Shown in pieces: positions 36,541-45,870 of a DNA stretch of 59,303 nucleotides. Each line of letters opens with the position of its first letter. The stretch's first letter is position 1. The DNA comes from CALZKI01 sp045124055 (GTDB lineage Bacteria; Bacillota; Clostridia; Lachnospirales; Lachnospiraceae): the NCBI GenBank assembly GCA_045124055.1, contig JBGVKZ010000052.1, positions 1 to 59,303 on the forward strand, read 5' to 3'. Position numbers and translations under genes: made by a program. Below the pieces are notes generated by a model. It did not search any database. It was not told the origin of the DNA and saw only the letters and a list, made by a program, of their open reading frames with translations.

Positions 36541-36560
36541 AAAAAACTTTATGTTTTCTT

Positions 36561-36579
36561 TAAACTTTTCCTAAACTTT
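36561..36579 (+). promoter_or_regulatory. Tandem direct repeats, likely response-regulator site
   Basis: TAAACTTT at 36561-36568 and again at 36572-36579, 11 bp apart, the spacing typical of OmpR/PhoB-type dimers. It lies between the regulator gene and the ABC genes. Confidence 0.5.
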
Positions 36580-36665
36580 CTAAAATATCGGCTGATATGC
36601 TTGGTATATGAAAAGCTTAGGCGATGGTAAGAGAAAACTAGGAAAGGATACATAGGTGATACAAG

Positions 36666-37577
36666 ATGGAGTATGTATTAACGACAGATAATCTCACAAA
36701 GGTATATGGAGAACATAAAGCAGTTAATCGCATCAGTATGCACGTAAAAAAGGGTGCGATTTATGGATTTATTGGTAAAAACGGAGCTGGAAAGACTACT
36801 TTTATGAAAATGGTTGCAGGACTTTCAAGACAGACGGAAGGTTCTATGCAATTATTTGAATCCAATGATTTGGAGTTTCAGAGAAAGAGAATCGGTTGTC
36901 TTATAGAGAATCCGGGAATGTATGCCAATATGACGGCAAAAGACAATTTGGAAATTCTTAGAAGAAATTTAGGAATTGTAGAGAAAAATGCCGTGGAAGA
37001 TATATTGGAATTTGTAGGCTTAAAGGGAGTCGGCAAGAAAAAAGTCAAAAATTTTTCTATGGGTATGAAACAACGACTTGGAATTGCAATATCTCTACTC
37101 AGTCATCCAGACTTTTTGATTTTGGACGAGCCAATCAATGGACTTGACCCAGAAGGTATCTTGGAAATTAGAGAACTTCTTTTGAAACTAAATAAGGAAA
37201 AAGAAATTACGATATTAATTTCCAGTCATATTTTAGGAGAACTTTCCAAAATTGCTACGCATTATGGCATTTTGAGAGAGGGTGTATTGATTGAAGAATT
37301 TGATGCAAAAGAATTAGATGAAAGATGTAAAAGATGCCAGAAAATTGATGTAGATAATGTGGAACTGGCAGTATCCATCTTAGAGGAAAAACTCCATATT
37401 AATAATTTTGATGTCCTTGGGCAAGGAGTCATTCGTGTATTCGATAACTTTGAAAGAATAGAATGCATTAACAAAGAATTGATTTTAGGTGGCGTGAATA
37501 TTCGAGAAAGCTACTTAACAGGTCAAGATTTGGAAGGATATTTTATGGAGTTATTAGGAGGTGCATCAAATGATTAA
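36666..37577 (+). CDS. ABC transporter ATP-binding protein (bacitracin/lantibiotic-resistance type)
   Basis: 303 residues. Walker A GKNGAGKTT, signature FSMGMKQRLG, Walker B FLILDEPINGLDPEG and the H-loop SSHILGEL are intact. Family members with one permease and a two-component system expel or shield against peptide antibiotics. It overlaps the permease start by 8 bases. Confidence 0.9.
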   Translation: MEYVLTTDNLTKVYGEHKAVNRISMHVKKGAIYGFIGKNGAGKTTFMKMVAGLSRQTEGSMQLFESNDLEFQRKRIGCLIENPGMYANMTAKDNLEILRRNLGIVEKNAVEDILEFVGLKGVGKKKVKNFSMGMKQRLGIAISLLSHPDFLILDEPINGLDPEGILEIRELLLKLNKEKEITILISSHILGELSKIATHYGILREGVLIEEFDAKELDERCKRCQKIDVDNVELAVSILEEKLHINNFDVLGQGVIRVFDNFERIECINKELILGGVNIRESYLTGQDLEGYFMELLGGASND

Positions 37578-38400
37578 TTTAATACGTGGTGAGTTTTATA
37601 AATTAAGGAAAAGTAAGTGCGTTTATGTATGCACTATACTTGCCCTGGCATTTGTATTATTTTTTTATGGACTATATGAGTTGTCTGACCATATCGCTTT
37701 GGCAGAGGCAAGTGAGCAAAATTCTACGGTTTCAGTTTCTGCGGAGGTAGAAAATGAAAACGTAGAGTCTGTATGGGATAGTATGACGGTTATCGACATT
37801 GCACAAGTGGCCTTTAATACCTATTGCTGTCTTATTATAGTTGTATTTATTGCTTTATTTGTTTATTTGGAATATGCCAATGGCGGTATAAAAAACATTG
37901 TGGGAAAAGGGTATCAGCGGTGGAAAATTTTTCTGACAAAATATCTTGTAGTTCAAATTACAGTTATTATGTTGGCACTGATTATGTCATTGTTTATTCT
38001 CGTTTTGGGTGTTGGTTTTATGGGACAAGAAAGGCTGACGCAAGATATATTGGAGAATTTCTTCCGTTACGTAGGGATGGAAATAGTATTAATTTGCTCT
38101 TTGACGAGCATTATAGTGGCCATTAATCAATTTTGTAGAAATCTGGGAACAGGCATTATGTTGAGTATGGGAATGATTCTATTTTCTTCTGTTCTATCCA
38201 CAGGAATCGATTTGGTGTTAAAATATTTTAAATTTGACGTGCGATTTTCTGATTATTGGATTCCAGAATTGATTTCTAATTGTCCGATAGTGGATATAGA
38301 AAGAAACTTTGTTCTTCGAGCCAGCATTTCTGCGGTTGTATGGATGGTTTTGGCAATCAGCACTGCTTTGACACATTTTAAAAAGGCGGACATAAAATAG
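37570..38400 (+). CDS. ABC transporter permease (ABC-2 type)
   Basis: 276 residues with about six hydrophobic helices and an outer loop of about 50 residues after the first helix. The start at ATG 37570 is behind AGGAG (37556-37560). With the upstream ATPase and the downstream kinase it forms a peptide-resistance type cassette; the actual substrate is unknown. Confidence 0.85.
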   Translation: MINLIRGEFYKLRKSKCVYVCTILALAFVLFFYGLYELSDHIALAEASEQNSTVSVSAEVENENVESVWDSMTVIDIAQVAFNTYCCLIIVVFIALFVYLEYANGGIKNIVGKGYQRWKIFLTKYLVVQITVIMLALIMSLFILVLGVGFMGQERLTQDILENFFRYVGMEIVLICSLTSIIVAINQFCRNLGTGIMLSMGMILFSSVLSTGIDLVLKYFKFDVRFSDYWIPELISNCPIVDIERNFVLRASISAVVWMVLAISTALTHFKKADIK

Positions 38401-38408
38401 GAGGTTTT

Positions 38409-39332
38409 ATGCAGATAGGACTCATAATCACCGTAGTAATAGTGTTGATTATTGTGGGATTTTTGTGCATACGTTTGTGGTGCTATGAAAAGCAGATTTC
38501 CCATATGAAAAAAGAACTGAACTTTATAGAAAAAGAGGACACGAATTATCGTTTGTCCTCTTTTTGTGCTGTTGGTCAAACAGAAGATGTTATAAGGAGT
38601 ATGAACTATTTGATTAACAGCCGGAAAGAAAAGGAAATTGAATTAAAAAAGGAAAATCGTGTTTATCGAGAGAGTATCACCAGTATTTCTCACGATATTC
38701 GTACACCTTTAACATCGGCAAAAGGCTATCTTCAGATGATTCAGAAAGAACAAATTTCGCCAGAGAAAAAGAAAGAATATTTAAAAACCATAGAGCTACG
38801 ACTTGATGATTTGACTAATATGTTAAATCAGCTTTTTGAGTATGCACGTATAGAAGCAGGAGAGATGAAATTTGAACCAGAACTTTTTAATGCAACTAAC
38901 GTATTTACAGAGACAGTAGCGATGTTTTATGACGATTTTCTTGCGAAAAATTGTGAGCCGGAAGTGACAATTACAGAAAAACCTTGTAAGATGAATACGG
39001 ATAAGCAGGCATTTGTTCGCATTCTGGAAAATCTTATAAAAAATGCCCTGATTCACGGAGTAGGTGGATATCAGATTTCGCTTAGAAAAGAAGGAAACTA
39101 TTGTGTGATTCATTGCTCCAATCTAACGGACAGTTTAGAGCCAACGGATATGGAGAAAATATTTGATAGATTTTATACTACTGACCAGTCACGTAGCAAG
39201 AAGAACACAGGACTCGGACTTGCCATTGTAAAAAGATTTGCAGTACAGATGGGCGGCGATGCCGTTGCCTTTTTGGAGGGAACTCGTTTTACAATTACTG
39301 TCAAAATTCCCCTTTGGGAAGCAGAAGTTTAG
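38409..39332 (+). CDS. Sensor histidine kinase of the ABC module
   Basis: 307 residues. A single N-terminal membrane helix (about 3-25) without a real sensor domain, then the dimerisation box SISHDIRTP with H95, N box NLIKNALIHG and G2 NTGLGLAIVKRF. The canonical G1 DxGxG box is not obvious (SNLTDSLEP occupies its place). Kinases of this intramembrane-sensing type take the signal from the transporter. It starts 8 bases after the permease. Confidence 0.88.
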   Translation: MQIGLIITVVIVLIIVGFLCIRLWCYEKQISHMKKELNFIEKEDTNYRLSSFCAVGQTEDVIRSMNYLINSRKEKEIELKKENRVYRESITSISHDIRTPLTSAKGYLQMIQKEQISPEKKKEYLKTIELRLDDLTNMLNQLFEYARIEAGEMKFEPELFNATNVFTETVAMFYDDFLAKNCEPEVTITEKPCKMNTDKQAFVRILENLIKNALIHGVGGYQISLRKEGNYCVIHCSNLTDSLEPTDMEKIFDRFYTTDQSRSKKNTGLGLAIVKRFAVQMGGDAVAFLEGTRFTITVKIPLWEAEV

Positions 39333-39343
39333 GGAGACATACA

Positions 39344-41209
39344 ATGTTCGTAATACAGGAAGAATTAAAAAAATTACCGGATAATCCCGGCGTATATATT
39401 ATGCATGGTAGAACCGATGAAATTATCTATGTTGGAAAAGCCATCAATTTAAGAAATCGTGTGCGTTCTTATTTTCGGGAAAGCACTGTAAAAAGTCCGA
39501 AAATACAGAAAATGGTAACACAAATCACCAGATTTGAATACATTGTGACAGATTCGGAACTGGAAGCTTTAGTATTGGAAAACAACCTGATTAAAGAGCA
39601 TAATCCCAAATACAACACAATGTTAAAGGACGATAAAACCTATCCCTATATCAAAGTAACTTTAGGAGAGGAATATCCAAGAGTCGTTTTTTCTCGCGAA
39701 ATGAAAAAGGATAAATCCCGCTATTTTGGACCATATACGTCTATGGCTGTGGTAAAAGATGTGGTGGAACTTATTAATAAATTATTTGGCCTTAGAACCT
39801 GCCGTAAAAATTTACCGCGAGATTGTGGGAAAGATAGACCTTGCCTGCGTTATCATATGAAACAGTGTATGGCACCCTGTACAGCCCAGATTCCCAGGGA
39901 AGAATATAGACAACAGGTGCAAAAGGCTTTAGATTTTTTAAATGGTGACTATGTAGGCGAATTAAAACGTCTGGAAGCAAAAATGACAGAGGCGTCGGAA
40001 AATATGGAGTTTGAAGAGGCTATTCGCTATCGGGATTTGTATGCCAGTGTCAAGAGAATTTCGGAACGTCAGAAAATTACCGATAGTGATGGAGAAGATA
40101 AGGATATTATTGCTATGGCAAAAGATGCGGAAGATGCTATTGTGCAGGTGTTTTTTGTTCGTGGAGGTAAATTAATCGGTAGAGAACATTTTTATATGAC
40201 AAATGTGTCAGAAAGCACGAATGCTGAAATTTTATCTGATTTTGTAAAACAATACTATTCCGGAACACCTTTTATTCCAAAGGAACTTTTAATGCAGGAG
40301 GAAATTGCGGATAAGGAGATTGTTGAAAACTATGTTTCTATGAAACGTGGTGGCAAAGTAAAAATTTCCATACCGAAAAAGGGAAAAAAGGAAAAAATGG
40401 TGGAAATGGCGGCGGAAAATGCTGCTCTTGTGTTAAGCAAAGATAGAGAGAAGATAAAACGTGAAGAAGGCAGAACTATTGGTGCGGTAAAAGAAATTTG
40501 CAAGTGGTTGGATTTGCCAGGTATTCAACGTATGGAGGCTTTTGATATTTCCAATACGAACGGTTTTGAAAATGTCGGCTCTATGGTGGTGTATGAAAAA
40601 GGAAAGCCAAAGCGTAGCGATTACCGAAAATTCAAAATTAAAACAGTTGCTGGACCGGATGATTATGCCTGTATGCATGAGGTATTAACCAGAAGATTCT
40701 TACACGGAATTGAAGAAAGTAAGCAATTAGAAGAAAAGAATATGCAGGCCGAATTTGGTAGTTTTACGAAGTTTCCGGATTTGATTTTGATGGACGGAGG
40801 AAGAGGTCAGGTAAATATTGCTTTGCAGGTGTTAGACGACTTAAAGTTAAATATTCCGGTTTGTGGTATGGTGAAAGATGATAACCACAGAACAAGGGGG
40901 TTATACTATAACAATGTGGAAATCCCGATTGATACAAATTCTGAGGGATTTAAGTTAATTACCAGGATTCAGGACGAGGCACATAGATTTGCCATAGAAT
41001 ACCATCGCTCCCTTCGTAGTAAAAAACAAGTAGATTCTATCTTGGATAAAATTACGGGGGTTGGTCCTGTTAGAAGAAAAGCGTTGATGAGGCATTTTCA
41101 ATCCATTGAGGGAATTCGTAATGCCACCGTAGAAGAACTTAGCGTAATCCCTGAAATTTCACTTGCTGCGGCGGAAGAAATTTATAGTTTTTTTCATAAA
41201 AAGTCCTAG
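39344..41209 (+). CDS. uvrC: Excinuclease ABC subunit C
   Basis: 621 residues from ATG 39344 (AGGGAGA ribosome site; the longer frame is inside the kinase gene). GIY-YIG nuclease at the start (PGVYIMHGRTDEIIYVGKA), a UVR motif, the C-terminal RNase H-like nuclease and a helix-hairpin-helix end (ITGVGPVRRKALMRHF). It makes both incisions in nucleotide excision repair. Confidence 0.96.
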   Translation: MFVIQEELKKLPDNPGVYIMHGRTDEIIYVGKAINLRNRVRSYFRESTVKSPKIQKMVTQITRFEYIVTDSELEALVLENNLIKEHNPKYNTMLKDDKTYPYIKVTLGEEYPRVVFSREMKKDKSRYFGPYTSMAVVKDVVELINKLFGLRTCRKNLPRDCGKDRPCLRYHMKQCMAPCTAQIPREEYRQQVQKALDFLNGDYVGELKRLEAKMTEASENMEFEEAIRYRDLYASVKRISERQKITDSDGEDKDIIAMAKDAEDAIVQVFFVRGGKLIGREHFYMTNVSESTNAEILSDFVKQYYSGTPFIPKELLMQEEIADKEIVENYVSMKRGGKVKISIPKKGKKEKMVEMAAENAALVLSKDREKIKREEGRTIGAVKEICKWLDLPGIQRMEAFDISNTNGFENVGSMVVYEKGKPKRSDYRKFKIKTVAGPDDYACMHEVLTRRFLHGIEESKQLEEKNMQAEFGSFTKFPDLILMDGGRGQVNIALQVLDDLKLNIPVCGMVKDDNHRTRGLYYNNVEIPIDTNSEGFKLITRIQDEAHRFAIEYHRSLRSKKQVDSILDKITGVGPVRRKALMRHFQSIEGIRNATVEELSVIPEISLAAAEEIYSFFHKKS

Positions 41210-41251
41210 GAGAAAAATTTCCATAAACCAAGAAACTTAGGCGGATATAAA

Positions 41252-41280
41252 TTGAAAGAATGATAACTGTGTGGTATAAT
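41252..41280 (+). promoter_or_regulatory. Promoter of the hprK operon
   Basis: TTGAAA (41252-41257), 17-bp spacer and TATAAT (41275-41280), 46 bases before the hprK start. Confidence 0.8.
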
Positions 41281-41326
41281 GCAGAAATAAATAAAATTCT
41301 TAAATTCATATTCTTAGGAGAAAACA

Positions 41327-42268
41327 ATGGCAGGTTTAAGTTTGCAAAAAATCATTGACCAGATGAAACTTGAAAATCTTACACCAGAAATCGACATCAG
41401 TAAGATTAAGGTTACACAGCCGGATATTAACAGACCGGCACTTCAGTTGGCAGGATATTTCCAGCATTTTGAAAAATCCAGATTGCAGATTATCGGTTTT
41501 GTGGAATACAGTTATATGGTTTCATTATCCGATGACAGAAAAAGAGAGATTTATTCGGAATTATTATCTGGTGAAATTCCAGGAATTGTATTCTGTCGTG
41601 AATTGAAACCAGACCCTATTTTTGTGGAAATTGCTATTCAGAACAATGTACCGATTTTAATGACCAGAAGGGCAACTTCTACATTTATGGCGGAAGTTAT
41701 CAGATGGATGAACGTAAAATTGGCACCTTGCATTTCCATTCATGGTGTTTTGGTTGATATTTATGGTGAAGGCGTTTTAATAACTGGTGAAAGTGGTATT
41801 GGTAAGTCGGAAGCGGCACTTGAGCTTGTAAAAAGAGGTCATCGTCTTGTAACAGATGACGTTGTAGAAATTAGAAAAGTTAGTGAAGAAACTTTGATTG
41901 GTACAGCACCAGATATTACCAAGCACTTTATCGAGCTTCGTGGTATCGGTATTGTGGATATCAAGACCTTGTTCGGTGTATCTAGTGTTAAAGATAGTCA
42001 GAATATTGACCTGGTTATCAAACTGGAAGACTGGAGTAAGGAAAAAGATTATGACAGACTGGGTCTGGAAGAAGAATATACAGAATATCTTGGTAACAGG
42101 GTAGTTTGCCATAATATTCCAATTAGACCTGGTAGAAACCTTGCGATTATTTGTGAATCCGCAGCGGTTAACCATCGTCAGAAGAAGATGGGCTACAATG
42201 CGGCACAGGAATTATATACACGTGTTCAAAATTCTTTGGCACGAAGACGAGAAGAAGAGGAAGAATAA
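41327..42268 (+). CDS. hprK: HPr kinase/phosphorylase
   Basis: 313 residues. P-loop GESGIGKSE, the conserved catalytic His in the segment RGHRLVTDDVVEI and the signature LRGIGIVDIKTLFG. It phosphorylates Ser46 of HPr-type proteins in response to glycolytic state and can reverse this. A matching HPr paralogue is encoded at 45871 in the same run of genes. Confidence 0.96.
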   Translation: MAGLSLQKIIDQMKLENLTPEIDISKIKVTQPDINRPALQLAGYFQHFEKSRLQIIGFVEYSYMVSLSDDRKREIYSELLSGEIPGIVFCRELKPDPIFVEIAIQNNVPILMTRRATSTFMAEVIRWMNVKLAPCISIHGVLVDIYGEGVLITGESGIGKSEAALELVKRGHRLVTDDVVEIRKVSEETLIGTAPDITKHFIELRGIGIVDIKTLFGVSSVKDSQNIDLVIKLEDWSKEKDYDRLGLEEEYTEYLGNRVVCHNIPIRPGRNLAIICESAAVNHRQKKMGYNAAQELYTRVQNSLARRREEEEE

Positions 42269-42295
42269 GAGGAAGAATAATAGGAGGATATAGTT

Positions 42296-43234
42296 ATGAA
42301 ATATGTATTTGGAGTAGATATCGGTGGTACAACCGTAAAATTGGGATTTTTTGATGAAGAAGGAAATGTTCTTGATAAATGGGAGATTCCTACAAGAAAA
42401 GACCTTGGAGGCAAGTTTATTCTTCCGGATATCGCTGAATCCATTACAGATAAATTAATGGAAAAAGAAATTACAAAAGACCAAGTTGTAGGCGTTGGTG
42501 TAGGTGTTCCAGGACCAGTAGATGCAGATGGTGTTGTATTCAAAGCAGTAAATCTTGGTTGGGATATTTTCAGCGTAAGCAATACATTAAGTGAGTTGAT
42601 TAACTTACCGGTAAAAGCAGGTAATGATGCCAATGTTGCAGCTCTTGGCGAAATGTGGAAGGGCGGCGGAAAAGGTCATGATGATTTAGTTGCTGTTACT
42701 TTGGGAACAGGCGTTGGCGGTGGTATCATCGTGCACGGAAAGTTACTTGCGGGTGCCACAGGTGCAGGTGGCGAAATTGGTCATATTCACGTAGAAGACA
42801 ACGAAACAGACAGATGTGGCTGTGGAAAACAGGGTTGTTTGGAACAGTATGGTTCGGCGACAGGTTTGGTTCGTCTTGCTAAGAGAAACCTGGAAGCTAC
42901 TGAAAAAGCAAGCATTTTACGAGAAGGCGAAATTACAGCAAAAGCAATTTGTGATGCGGCAAGAGAAAAAGATGAAGTTGCGGTAAAGACTTTGGAACAG
43001 TTTGGTGCATATTTAGGAAAAGGTCTCGCAGCCATTGCCTGTGTAGTAAATCCTGAAATTTTTGTTATCGGCGGTGGTGTTTCAAAGGCAGGAGAAATGC
43101 TTTTTGATTACATCAGACCACACTTTGAAAGAGAAGTATTCCACGCTTGTAAAGGTGCAAAATTTGCCCTTGCAACTTTGGGAAATGATGCCGGTATTTA
43201 TGGTGCAGCAAGATTAGCCTTAGAACAGGATTAA
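42296..43234 (+). CDS. glcK: ROK-family glucokinase
   Basis: 312 residues. ATP site GVDIGGTTVKLG, the ROK signature around GGEIGHIHVE and the zinc motif CGCGKQGCLE. It phosphorylates glucose that enters without a PTS. Pairing with hprK fits carbon control. Confidence 0.92.
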   Translation: MKYVFGVDIGGTTVKLGFFDEEGNVLDKWEIPTRKDLGGKFILPDIAESITDKLMEKEITKDQVVGVGVGVPGPVDADGVVFKAVNLGWDIFSVSNTLSELINLPVKAGNDANVAALGEMWKGGGKGHDDLVAVTLGTGVGGGIIVHGKLLAGATGAGGEIGHIHVEDNETDRCGCGKQGCLEQYGSATGLVRLAKRNLEATEKASILREGEITAKAICDAAREKDEVAVKTLEQFGAYLGKGLAAIACVVNPEIFVIGGGVSKAGEMLFDYIRPHFEREVFHACKGAKFALATLGNDAGIYGAARLALEQD

Positions 43235-43266
43235 TTTTTTAAAACAAAATTATGGAGTATATAGAA

Positions 43267-44178
43267 ATGGGAATTGTAGAACACATTAGTCAGTTTATTC
43301 CTAAAGAAAATATATTAGAAAAAGAACTTATGAGCAGGCATACCACCTTTAAAATAGGTGGTCCCTGCTTTATCCTTGTGAAAATAGATTCTATTTCGCA
43401 ATTACAAAAACTCCTGCCTTATTTGGTAAGTGAAAAAATCCCTTATTTTTTCCTCGGAAATGGAAGTAACTTACTTGTAAGTGATAAAGGATTTGAAGGA
43501 GTTGTGATTACCTATTCATCTTTATTAGCAGAAGAGATTGAAATTGGTGAGAACGAAGTAGTTGCCGGTGGCGGTGTACTTTTATCAAAGGTTGCCAGAA
43601 AGGTCTTAGACCATAGTCTTACAGGCTTTGAGTTTGCTGCTGGAATTCCGGGGACAGTAGGTGGTGCTATGGTAATGAATGCAGGTGCCTATGATGGAGA
43701 AATGAAGCAAATAGTAAAAAGCGTGGAAGTAGTGGATTTAGAGGGAAACCTTAGGGTCTTAACCTGTGAGGAAATGGAATTTGGCTATCGCACCAGTATT
43801 TTGAAAAGAGAGCCATTTATTGTTACAAAGGTTACTTTTCAATTAGAAAAAGGCGATGCCAAAGTAATTAAAGATAAAATGGACGATTTGGCGTTAAGAA
43901 GACGAGAAAAACAACCTTTAGAATATGCTAGTGCAGGAAGTACCTTTAAAAGACCGGAGGGACATTTTGCAGGTAAGCTTATTATGGATGCTGGATTACG
44001 TGGTTATCAGGTAGGCGGTGCAAGAGTATCCGACAAACACTGTGGTTTCGTTATCAACACAGGAAATGCTACGGCAGAAGATGTTTACACTTTGATGAAA
44101 GATGTAATCAAAGAAGTACAAGATAAATTTCAGGTGACTTTAGAACCTGAAGTGATAAGATTGGGTGAATTTAATTAA
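43267..44178 (+). CDS. murB: UDP-N-acetylenolpyruvoylglucosamine reductase
   Basis: 303 residues from ATG 43267, which has GGAG at 43254-43257; ATG 43252 has no ribosome site. FAD-binding segments FLGNGSNLLVSDKGF and GIPGTVGGAMVMNAGAY, and YRTSIL and the AGSTFKRP serine acid-donor region are present, type II MurB. It makes UDP-MurNAc for peptidoglycan. Confidence 0.95.
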   Translation: MGIVEHISQFIPKENILEKELMSRHTTFKIGGPCFILVKIDSISQLQKLLPYLVSEKIPYFFLGNGSNLLVSDKGFEGVVITYSSLLAEEIEIGENEVVAGGGVLLSKVARKVLDHSLTGFEFAAGIPGTVGGAMVMNAGAYDGEMKQIVKSVEVVDLEGNLRVLTCEEMEFGYRTSILKREPFIVTKVTFQLEKGDAKVIKDKMDDLALRRREKQPLEYASAGSTFKRPEGHFAGKLIMDAGLRGYQVGGARVSDKHCGFVINTGNATAEDVYTLMKDVIKEVQDKFQVTLEPEVIRLGEFN

Positions 44179-44180
44179 TT

Positions 44181-45044
44181 ATGAGATTTGTAGTAATAAC
44201 CGGTATGAGCGGTGGAGGAAAAAGAACCGCTTTAAAGATGCTGGAGGACGAAGGTTTTTATTGTGTAGACAACCTTCCGGTTGACCTCTTAGATAAATTT
44301 GTGGAACTTATCAGTACGCCGGGCCGAACAAGAGAAAGAGTGGCACTTGGCTTAGATGTGCGTTCTTGCCAGGAATTTGATGACGTGCAGGAGGCACTAG
44401 ATAAGATAAAAGAAGAAGGCTATGCTTTTGAAGTACTGTTTATGGATAGTGATGACAGTACACTTGTCAGAAGATACAAGGAAAGCCGTAGAATGCACCC
44501 ACTTTCGCCAGAAGGCAGAGTGGAAGATGGTATCAAAAAAGAAAGAGAAGTTTTGGCTGCCACACGAGATAAAGCTGACTATATTATTGATACCTCAAAT
44601 TTACTCACAAGAGACTTAAAAACGGAATTAAATAGAATTTTTATTCAAAATAAAGAATATAATAGCTTGATGGTAAATATCGTATCCTTTGGATTCAAAA
44701 ATGGAATATTGCAAGATGCAGATTTGGTTTTTGATGTAAGATTTTTACCGAATCCCTTTTATATAGAAGAATTAAAACATAAAACCGGCAATGATGTGGA
44801 AGTACAAGAGTATGTAAAAAGCTTTAAGGAAACCACAGAATTTATGGAAAAATTGACGGATATGATTACGTTTCTAATTCCAAATTATGTGAAAGAGGGA
44901 AAACACCAGTTGATTATCGGTATTGGTTGTACCGGTGGGCAACATAGAAGTGTAACGCTGGCAAACGAGCTGTATAGACAATTATTGGACAAGGGTAGTT
45001 ATGGACTAAAAATTACCCATAGAGATGCAAAAAAAGGAGTGTAG
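44181..45044 (+). CDS. rapZ: RapZ/YvcJ nucleotide-binding protein
   Basis: 287 residues. The P-loop is GMSGGGKRT: after the Lys14 there is Arg15 rather than the usual Ser/Thr, with Thr16 next. The C-terminal signature IGIGCTGGQHRSV is intact. In Gram-positives YvcJ hydrolyses GTP and affects competence-type regulation; in enterobacteria RapZ controls amino-sugar synthesis. It starts 2 bases after murB and ends 2 bases before whiA, with no yvcK between. Confidence 0.93.
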   Translation: MRFVVITGMSGGGKRTALKMLEDEGFYCVDNLPVDLLDKFVELISTPGRTRERVALGLDVRSCQEFDDVQEALDKIKEEGYAFEVLFMDSDDSTLVRRYKESRRMHPLSPEGRVEDGIKKEREVLAATRDKADYIIDTSNLLTRDLKTELNRIFIQNKEYNSLMVNIVSFGFKNGILQDADLVFDVRFLPNPFYIEELKHKTGNDVEVQEYVKSFKETTEFMEKLTDMITFLIPNYVKEGKHQLIIGIGCTGGQHRSVTLANELYRQLLDKGSYGLKITHRDAKKGV

Positions 45045-45046
45045 CA

Positions 45047-45856
45047 ATGTCTTTTTCCGGAAAGGTAAAGGAAGAACTTGCAAAATGCATTGGCGGTAGT
45101 AAACATTGTCAAGTGGCAGAACTTTTAGCAATTAGGAGGTTTTCTACCAAGAATTTGGAAGACGAAATAGAGGACAAGAAGGCTGATTTTTCGTCTGAGA
45201 GTGAATTAAGTGTAAGAAAGTTCTTTACATTATCAAAGAAAACCGATAATATAAGAAAAGATGTTGCCCATCCAGGCGACGTAGAGCGTCCTTGTTGTAA
45301 GCGGGCGTTTTTGCGTGGTGCATTTTTATGTATAGGGTCTATAAGCGACCCGGAAAAAAGCAATCATTTGGAATTCGTATGTACCAATGAAGAAAGTGCG
45401 GAATTATTAAAAAAATATATGACAGAGTTCGACATTGCCGCCAAAACTGTTAGACGAAAAAAGTATTATGTCGTATATTTAAAAGATGGAGAAGAAATTG
45501 TTGATTTATTAAATGTTATGGGTGCTCACGTATCCCTTATGGAATTTGAAAATCAGCGAATCTTAAAAGAAATCAGTAATTCTGTGAATAGGCGTGTGAA
45601 TTGTGAAACTGCCAATATTGCAAAAACAGTAAATGCAGCAACAAAACAGGTAGAAGATATTATCTTAATACGGGATACCTGTGGTTTCGGGGGACTACCA
45701 CAGAATCTGCGTGAAATGGCAGAGGTGAGAATTGACTATCCGGAAGCGAGTCTGAAAGAACTGGGGAGTTATTTAGACCCACCGGTAGGCAAATCAGGAG
45801 TAAACCACAGACTTAGAAGGTTAAGCGAGATTGCGGAGAAGTTGCGATCTAAGTAG
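45047..45856 (+). CDS. whiA: WhiA-type DNA-binding protein with shortened N-terminal LAGLIDADG half
   Basis: 269 residues against about 310-320 in related species. The N-terminal MSFSGKVKEELAK and the second LAGLIDADG region (CCKRAFLRGAFLCIGSISDPEKSNH) are present. The C-terminal helix-turn-helix (ASLKELGSYLDPPVGKSGVNHRLRRL) is typical. Roughly 40-45 residues seem to be missing between KKTDNI and CCKRAF, replaced by a short link. WhiA influences cell division and chromosome segregation in Firmicutes. No frameshift is needed to explain the gap. Confidence 0.88.
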   Translation: MSFSGKVKEELAKCIGGSKHCQVAELLAIRRFSTKNLEDEIEDKKADFSSESELSVRKFFTLSKKTDNIRKDVAHPGDVERPCCKRAFLRGAFLCIGSISDPEKSNHLEFVCTNEESAELLKKYMTEFDIAAKTVRRKKYYVVYLKDGEEIVDLLNVMGAHVSLMEFENQRILKEISNSVNRRVNCETANIAKTVNAATKQVEDIILIRDTCGFGGLPQNLREMAEVRIDYPEASLKELGSYLDPPVGKSGVNHRLRRLSEIAEKLRSK

Positions 45857-45870
45857 AGAGGAGACAGAAT

